From positions 1 to 48,485 of the forward strand of contig MGGJ01000001.1 of NCBI GenBank assembly GCA_001792345.1: 48,485 bases of DNA, in the 5' to 3' direction. The stretch is from Candidatus Woesebacteria bacterium RIFCSPHIGHO2_01_FULL_39_32. Lineage in GTDB: Bacteria; Patescibacteriota; Microgenomatia; UBA8517. The notes below the pieces were generated by a model. It saw only the letters and a program-made list of their open reading frames with translations. It made no database searches and had not been told where the DNA came from. The position numbers and the translations under genes were made by a program. Shown piece by piece: positions 43,012-48,485 of the stretch; within the stretch, counting starts at the first letter, position 1, and each line of letters begins with the position of its first letter.

Positions 43012-44346
43012 GTGTTTATTAACAAAAAGCTTTTAATTCCTCTTTCGATTTTTCTTGTTGCATTTTTGTTTCGACTTTTTTTGACTCCACAAACCCATCA
43101 CGTAGATATTTTCAGTAATTCTCACTGGGGGGAGTGGATAGCCGCAAACGGTTCCAAAGGCTTTTATGAAGCCAGGGATTGGGTTTATTCTTGGCCGACG
43201 CAACCACCTCTAATGAGTCTTATCTATGGATTTGATCACAAGCTTTATGAGTTTTTCTTAGAAACTTTGAGGGACTCGGCAAACATAATTGTGAAATATC
43301 ACCTCGCACCAGGACACATGATCTGGTGGTTTAATTTTGTAATTTGGTTTGATAATCCCTTGACTTCCGAGATTTGGTTTCCTGTTGGATATCTTTCAAC
43401 AATTAAACTTCTTCCTATCTTAGCCGATTTAGGGATAGCTGCATTTATTTTCTTTCTTGCCAGAAAAATTAAAGTAAAAAAACCAATTCTCTGGCCTTTC
43501 CTTTACCTCTTTTCTCCTTTTTCCTGGTATTTATCTGCTTTATGGGGGCAATATGATCAGGTTGGATTTTTCTTTTTACTTCTCGCTTTTTATCTTCTTT
43601 CAAAACGAAAATTAATTCTTTCTCCGTTCCTACTCTCGTTAAGTATTGGGATAAAACCTACTTCATTAATCTTTATTCCTTTGTATCTTTTTTTATATTT
43701 TAAAAACAAGCCTAATATCAGAGAATTTTTTTTAGGAATTTTGCTTGTCGGGATTGTTCAATATCTTTCAACTAAAGCATTTACAGATCAAAATATTATT
43801 ACTTACACAAGGGAAACTCTCATTCCGATAATTTTTTACAAATCAGACTTCAGAATTTCTACGAACTCCTTTAACTTTTGGCACATTTTTACACGCGACA
43901 AGATTTTCGGTCACAATGAAGTTTTATTTCTTTTACCGACAAGAATTTGGGGTTTACTAATATTTGGTGTTTTAAATATCATCGCTATATCCAAGATCAA
44001 AGTGAAAAAATTCAAAACGGTAGTTTTTGGAATGTTTATTATCGGATTTGGGGGTTGGCTATATCTCACCAACATGCTCGAGCGCTATGCTTTTGCTGGA
44101 GTGGTAAGTGGACTTTTACTTTCTATTTACTTTCCCAAGCTTCTCAAATATTGGTTTATCCTGAGTATTATATATTGGATTAATCTTTTTAGGGGTTGGT
44201 GGTATCCTGAGACGTTATTAATCCTAAAAAACTTTTTAACCGTGAACAAAGGAGTTTTTGAGGTAGTTCTAGCTTTACTTAATGTGATTTTTTATTTAGC
44301 TATTGTTCAGAAAGTAAAAAACGAAGAGATAAGAAAATTAAGTTGA
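43012..44346 (+). CDS. Polytopic glycosyltransferase-like membrane protein (GT-C fold-like)
   Basis: Many TM segments; LSALWGQYDQVGFFFLLLAFYLLSKRKLILSPFLLSLSIGIKPTSLIFIPLY. Confidence 0.75.
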   Translation: MFINKKLLIPLSIFLVAFLFRLFLTPQTHHVDIFSNSHWGEWIAANGSKGFYEARDWVYSWPTQPPLMSLIYGFDHKLYEFFLETLRDSANIIVKYHLAPGHMIWWFNFVIWFDNPLTSEIWFPVGYLSTIKLLPILADLGIAAFIFFLARKIKVKKPILWPFLYLFSPFSWYLSALWGQYDQVGFFFLLLAFYLLSKRKLILSPFLLSLSIGIKPTSLIFIPLYLFLYFKNKPNIREFFLGILLVGIVQYLSTKAFTDQNIITYTRETLIPIIFYKSDFRISTNSFNFWHIFTRDKIFGHNEVLFLLPTRIWGLLIFGVLNIIAISKIKVKKFKTVVFGMFIIGFGGWLYLTNMLERYAFAGVVSGLLLSIYFPKLLKYWFILSIIYWINLFRGWWYPETLLILKNFLTVNKGVFEVVLALLNVIFYLAIVQKVKNEEIRKLS

Positions 44347-44388
44347 CACGATTAATCATATCAATTACACTTTCATGTATTGTCAAAA

Positions 44389-45216
44389 ATGGCTGCAAGT
44401 AAAAAAACCAGTAACTTTTTAGAAAAATTAACTCCGATTCTTCTTATTGCAACTATTGCACTTGCCTTTATAGTTGGAAATTTATGGGAGAAAGTGAATA
44501 GGCTCGAGGGAGGCACTTCAGTTGCCGGACAAACTACCGGAGGGACTGGAGATCAAGCTCAAACTGGGACAGCACCGGCTCCAAAACAGGTAGCGCTTGA
44601 TGATATAAAAGCAGTCTTCCAAAAGGATGTTATAAAATTCGGTGATGCTAACGCCAAATTGCTTTTTGTTGAAGTCGCTGACCCAAGCTGTCCTTATTGT
44701 CATATAGCAGCGGGATTGAATCCGGAACTCAATTCTTCTGCAGGAGATAGATTCAAATTAGTTACAGATGGCGGAACATATGTAGCACCTGTAATTGAGA
44801 TGAAGAAGCTAGTGGATCAAGGTAAGGCATCATTTGCATATATATACACCCCTGGCCACGGAAATGGAGAAATGGGCACAAAAGCCCTTTATTGTGCCCA
44901 GGAAAAGGGAAAATTTTGGGAAGCGCACGATACGTTAATGACAAATAAGGGCTATGACCTTCTGAATAATACCGTTAAAAATGATAAGGCCAAATCCGGA
45001 GAACTTTCTTCCTTTCTAGCTTCAGCAATTGATTCATCTTTTTTAAAAAGCTGTCTTGACAGTGGTAAATACGACGGTAGGCTTCAAAGTGACATTGCAT
45101 TAGCTCAAGAGTTGGGAGTACGCGGTACTCCCGGATTTTTTGTGAACGATAAAAATTTCGCAGGTGCATATAACTACAAAGATATGGAACCTGCGGTAAA
45201 CGAAGCGTTAAAATAA
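44389..45216 (+). CDS. DsbA-family thiol oxidoreductase, paralog of 1782-2567
   Basis: VADPSCPYCHIAAGL, VRGTPGFFVND; N-terminus NFLEKLTPILLIATIALAFIVGNLWEKVNRLEGG is similar to the 1782-2567 N-terminus. Confidence 0.88.
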   Translation: MAASKKTSNFLEKLTPILLIATIALAFIVGNLWEKVNRLEGGTSVAGQTTGGTGDQAQTGTAPAPKQVALDDIKAVFQKDVIKFGDANAKLLFVEVADPSCPYCHIAAGLNPELNSSAGDRFKLVTDGGTYVAPVIEMKKLVDQGKASFAYIYTPGHGNGEMGTKALYCAQEKGKFWEAHDTLMTNKGYDLLNNTVKNDKAKSGELSSFLASAIDSSFLKSCLDSGKYDGRLQSDIALAQELGVRGTPGFFVNDKNFAGAYNYKDMEPAVNEALK

Positions 45217-45225
45217 GCTAATTAC

Positions 45226-45801
45226 ATGACTGCCCGAACTCATGATGCTTTTGCCTTCGCTTGCCTGGTAACAGTAGCTGCTTTTTTCCCTCCCCAAAAT
45301 CTCAATCTGGCAACGTTAGTTGTTTCCGTAATCGGAGCGGATATTGGTGCACTAATTCCCGATATGGATGGTGCCGGCAATAGACTTTGGGATCTATTAC
45401 CTGCTGGGCATAACATGGGGAAAATATTAAGAAGAATTTTTTATAAACACAGAACTTTGACCCATTCTATAATTGGAATTGTAGCTATCTATAAAATACT
45501 TGAGTGGGTATTATTTAAATACTTAAATTCAACATTCCTAGATCCGGGTATAATTTTGGCCAGCATTATGATTGGATACCTTTCCCATATTTTGGCAGAC
45601 GCATTGACCGAAGAAGGAGTACCTCTTCTTTTTCCATTAAGTATTAACTTCGGATTACCTCCAATCAAGAAATGGAGAATAAAAACAGGCAAGTGGTTTG
45701 AAAATTTTGTTGTCTACCCGGGGGTTTGGATATATCTAATCTGGTTCGTTCAAATTCATCAATCAGAGTTAATTCAAATATTTCGGCTTACGGGGGTTTA
45801 A
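45226..45801 (+). CDS. YdjM/DUF457-like membrane-bound metal-dependent hydrolase
   Basis: MTARTHDAFAFACLV, HRTLTHSIIGIVAIY, GYLSHILADALTEEGVPLLFP. Confidence 0.85.
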   Translation: MTARTHDAFAFACLVTVAAFFPPQNLNLATLVVSVIGADIGALIPDMDGAGNRLWDLLPAGHNMGKILRRIFYKHRTLTHSIIGIVAIYKILEWVLFKYLNSTFLDPGIILASIMIGYLSHILADALTEEGVPLLFPLSINFGLPPIKKWRIKTGKWFENFVVYPGVWIYLIWFVQIHQSELIQIFRLTGV

Positions 45802-45810
45802 TTTTATTAG

Positions 45811-46713
45811 ATGAAAATTGGTTTTGTGGGTTTAGGAAAGATGGGAAAGGGGATAGTGACCCATTTGTTAAAAGAGGGGGTAGAAGTGGTTTGTTGGAAT
45901 AGGTCAAGAGATGATATAGATGAGGTAGTTACAAAAGGTGCAGTAGGAACGCAGTCGCATAAGGAACTTATAAGTAAACTTACCTCTCCAAGAATTGTTT
46001 GGTTAATGGTACCGCAAGGCACTCCTGTAGATGAGATGATTGATTTATTGACCCCCCACTTGTCTTCGGGAGATTTAATAGTAGATGGGGGAAATTCATT
46101 TTATAAAGATACCATCAGAAGGCATGTTGAACTAATAAAGAAAGGGATACGTTTTATGGACGTGGGTGTATCGGGTGGTCCGAGTGGCGCACTAAACGGG
46201 GCTTGTTTAATGGTGGGAGGAAGTAAAAAAGATTACAAACTTATTGCGCCTATATTAAAGTTAATAGCAGCGCCTGGCGCATTAGCACATTTAGGAGATG
46301 TCGGGGCCGGACACTTTGCTAAAATGGTTCATAATGGAATCGAATACGGAATGATGGAAGCAATCGCAGAGGGTGCAGCGGTTTTGAAAGAATCCAGATT
46401 TAATTTTAATCTTTCAAAAGTTTTTGATTTATATAACCAAAGATCAGTTATCGAATCAAGGTTGGTAGAGTGGGCTAAAGAAGCCTTTAGTGATGGTGAA
46501 AATTTGGGCGATATTTCATCGATAATTGAAGCTACCGGCGAAGGAGAATGGACAGTAAAAACCGCAACCGAGCTCGGGGTAGATGTTCCGGTTATTAAAA
46601 AATCACTACAAATAAGAAAAGATTCTACAAACATGCCGGACAATTTTCGTAATAGAGTAGTATCAGCATTACGGGGAAAATTTGGAGGACATTCTGTAAA
46701 AAAACCAAATTAG
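45811..46713 (+). CDS. gnd: 6-phosphogluconate dehydrogenase (decarboxylating)
   Basis: IGFVGLGKMGKGIVTHLL, DGGNSFYKDTIRRHVELIKKGIRFMDVGVSGGPSGA, GHFAKMVHNGIEYGMMEAIAEG. Confidence 0.95.
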   Translation: MKIGFVGLGKMGKGIVTHLLKEGVEVVCWNRSRDDIDEVVTKGAVGTQSHKELISKLTSPRIVWLMVPQGTPVDEMIDLLTPHLSSGDLIVDGGNSFYKDTIRRHVELIKKGIRFMDVGVSGGPSGALNGACLMVGGSKKDYKLIAPILKLIAAPGALAHLGDVGAGHFAKMVHNGIEYGMMEAIAEGAAVLKESRFNFNLSKVFDLYNQRSVIESRLVEWAKEAFSDGENLGDISSIIEATGEGEWTVKTATELGVDVPVIKKSLQIRKDSTNMPDNFRNRVVSALRGKFGGHSVKKPN

Positions 46714-48161
46714 ACTGAAAAGTTACATAAAGCAAGGGATGGTTCAATCCACTCACGCTTATCGGCTTTTATTAATTTATCGGCAGCTTCAGGTCCCCAA
46801 CTGCCGGGATCGTAAATATGTAATTTATTATTACGTTTCAAGTACTGATCTATGAAAGCCCAAGAGGCTTCAACTTCGGGAGAGTCATTGAAAAAAGTAG
46901 GGTCGCCACTTATGGCATCATAAATAAGCTTTTCATAAGCATCGGCTTGAGTATTTTTTTTGGTGCTGTAACAAAACTGCATAAGATCATTATCTATTTG
47001 AAGTTTATGGCCGGGTCTTTTAGTAAGTATTTCCAGGGCGATTCCCTCATTAGGTTGAATTCGATACGTTAAAGTATTAGGGCGATTAGCCAAACTATGG
47101 TGGGGAAACATTCGATTGGCGGGAATTTTGAAAACTATAGAAATTTCGGTTACTGACATAGCCAGTTTTTTTCCTGCCCGCATATATATAGGAACACCAC
47201 GCCAACGCTCGGAGTTTATTTGAGTTTTGAGAGCAAAGAAAGTATCGGTCTGAGAGTCCGCTTTTATATTGTCTTCGTATCTGTATCCATTATATTGTCC
47301 AAAAATTATATTTTTGGGGTCAGGTTCTAGTTGCTTAAGAATTTTAATACGCCCATCGGTTACAGCACGATTGGAAAATTCGGCCGGAGGATCCATTGTC
47401 GCAACAACAAGCATTTGCAAAAGATGGTTCTGTCCTACATCTTTCAGGCAACCTACGGAGTTATAATATCCTCCCCTTTTACCAATTCCAAAGTCTTCAG
47501 AGGATGTTATTTGGATATGATCCACATACTCCCGATTCATTAATGGTTGCAGTAAACCATTTCCGAAGGAAAAGACTAGTATATTTTGAATAGTGTCCTT
47601 TCCCAGATAATGATCTAGTCTATAAATTTGTTCTTCGGAAAAATACCTTTTTAAAAGTCGATTAAGTAATCTAGCTGATTTTAAGTCGTGGCCAATTGGT
47701 TTTTCGATCATCAAACGAACCCATCCTTGATTTTTCTTATTCAATCCGTTTTTTTGCAACGAGCTAAAAATCTTTTCATAAAGTTCTGGATAAGTTGCCA
47801 AATAGTAGAGATGGTTGTTACAAGAAGTGCCTTGCTTTAAGAGAAACTGTTTCAAGTTTCTGTAAAGAGCGTCGGAATTATTTTGGGGTTCAAAATTACC
47901 TTGAAGATATTTCATTCTATTTACTAGAGACTTAACAATTGCCGGTTTAGTGTCATGCTGATGGTGTCGATTTTCTGTAGATAAAACTTCTAAGATATAT
48001 TTTTGGAATTCTTCTTTAGATAGAGGACTCCTGGCAATACCAACAATTATGCTTTGGTCGGAAAGTAACCCTTTTTCTTCCAGATCATAGAGTGCAGGAA
48101 TGAGTTTTAGCTTGGCTAAGTTGCTGGTAACTCCAAAAATAATTAAAGCAAATTGTTCCAT
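46710..48161 (-). CDS. zwf: Glucose-6-phosphate 1-dehydrogenase
   Basis: MIEKPIGHDLKSARLLN, YRLDHYLGKDTIQNILVFSFGNGLLQPLMNREYVDHIQI. Confidence 0.95.
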   Translation of the reverse strand: MEQFALIIFGVTSNLAKLKLIPALYDLEEKGLLSDQSIIVGIARSPLSKEEFQKYILEVLSTENRHHQHDTKPAIVKSLVNRMKYLQGNFEPQNNSDALYRNLKQFLLKQGTSCNNHLYYLATYPELYEKIFSSLQKNGLNKKNQGWVRLMIEKPIGHDLKSARLLNRLLKRYFSEEQIYRLDHYLGKDTIQNILVFSFGNGLLQPLMNREYVDHIQITSSEDFGIGKRGGYYNSVGCLKDVGQNHLLQMLVVATMDPPAEFSNRAVTDGRIKILKQLEPDPKNIIFGQYNGYRYEDNIKADSQTDTFFALKTQINSERWRGVPIYMRAGKKLAMSVTEISIVFKIPANRMFPHHSLANRPNTLTYRIQPNEGIALEILTKRPGHKLQIDNDLMQFCYSTKKNTQADAYEKLIYDAISGDPTFFNDSPEVEASWAFIDQYLKRNNKLHIYDPGSWGPEAADKLIKADKREWIEPSLALCNFSV

Positions 48162-48318
48162 AAGAGAAATCAATCTAAGCTAAGAACTAAGTATGACAAC
48201 TATTATAGCGCAGGGGGATTAAAATTAAATTAAATAAAGCCGCATAAACCTTGATCGTGAAAGAAATTATTGATACTCTTGATATTTAGAGGAAGAGTAT
48301 AATTTAGTAAATGCTAAA

Positions 48319-48485
48319 GTGATAGATATAAAACGTGTCGTGGTAGTATCCATTGTTGGACTGGCATTTGTAGCTTTTTTTTGGGGGTGGTACTATTCAG
48401 GAAAGCTAACTTCAACATTTCCCGTGCTTTCTAAAATCCAAGTCTTACCTGACCGTTTTTGTTCAAAATATAAATCTACTGATTG
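48319..48485 (+). CDS. Membrane protein N-terminus (truncated by window edge)
   Basis: GTG start: MIDIKRVVVVSIVGLAFVAFFWGWYYSGKLTSTFPVLSKIQVLPDRFCSKYKSTD... Confidence 0.45.
   Translation, partial: MIDIKRVVVVSIVGLAFVAFFWGWYYSGKLTSTFPVLSKIQVLPDRFCSKYKSTD

Noticed and set aside
1-48485. CRISPR array, rRNA operon, transposon or prophage
   Set aside because: No regularly spaced repeats, no rRNA-like sequence, no transposase/integrase or phage structural genes seen.

Overview
The window looks like a low-GC chromosomal segment of a Patescibacteria/CPR bacterium, possibly Microgenomates-like. This placement is inferred from gene content, small intergenic gaps, many ATGs directly behind -10 boxes, and an archaeal-type class I LysRS; I could not test it. 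Roughly 50 genes are supported. They include a BlaI/BlaR1 module next to a DsbA operon, a CcdA/DipZ thioredoxin cluster, an AbrB/PIN TA pair, uppP, dgkA, an L,D-transpeptidase, lon, greA, a Dit1/PvcA-like isonitrile synthase, a radical SAM protein, a class I LysRS fused to a B3/4 domain, serS, rarA, secA, a Phd/RelE-type TA pair, a second DsbA, gnd and zwf, plus three tRNAs (Gln-CTG, Glu-CTC, Lys-TTT). The strongest finding is a pair of homologous attenuators. Each starts with a 15-codon leader peptide (MRNLLNIISKKTAAS* and MNFFVVNFSKKAETS*) with Lys-Lys at codons 10-11, followed by mutually exclusive antiterminator and terminator pairings. One precedes tRNA-Lys plus the isonitrile synthase gene; the other precedes the radical SAM gene plus LysRS. 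This suggests a lysine-responsive regulon. Other leads are a structured greA leader with a small ORF, a CIRCE-like operator at lon, paired BlaI-type operators, an anti-SD hairpin before the serS cluster, a structured ncRNA candidate at ~37.0 kb, a frameshifted dipZ, an amber-interrupted GNAT gene, and a PIN toxin whose first catalytic Asp is Asn. All calls come from reading the sequence; no database or folding program was run.
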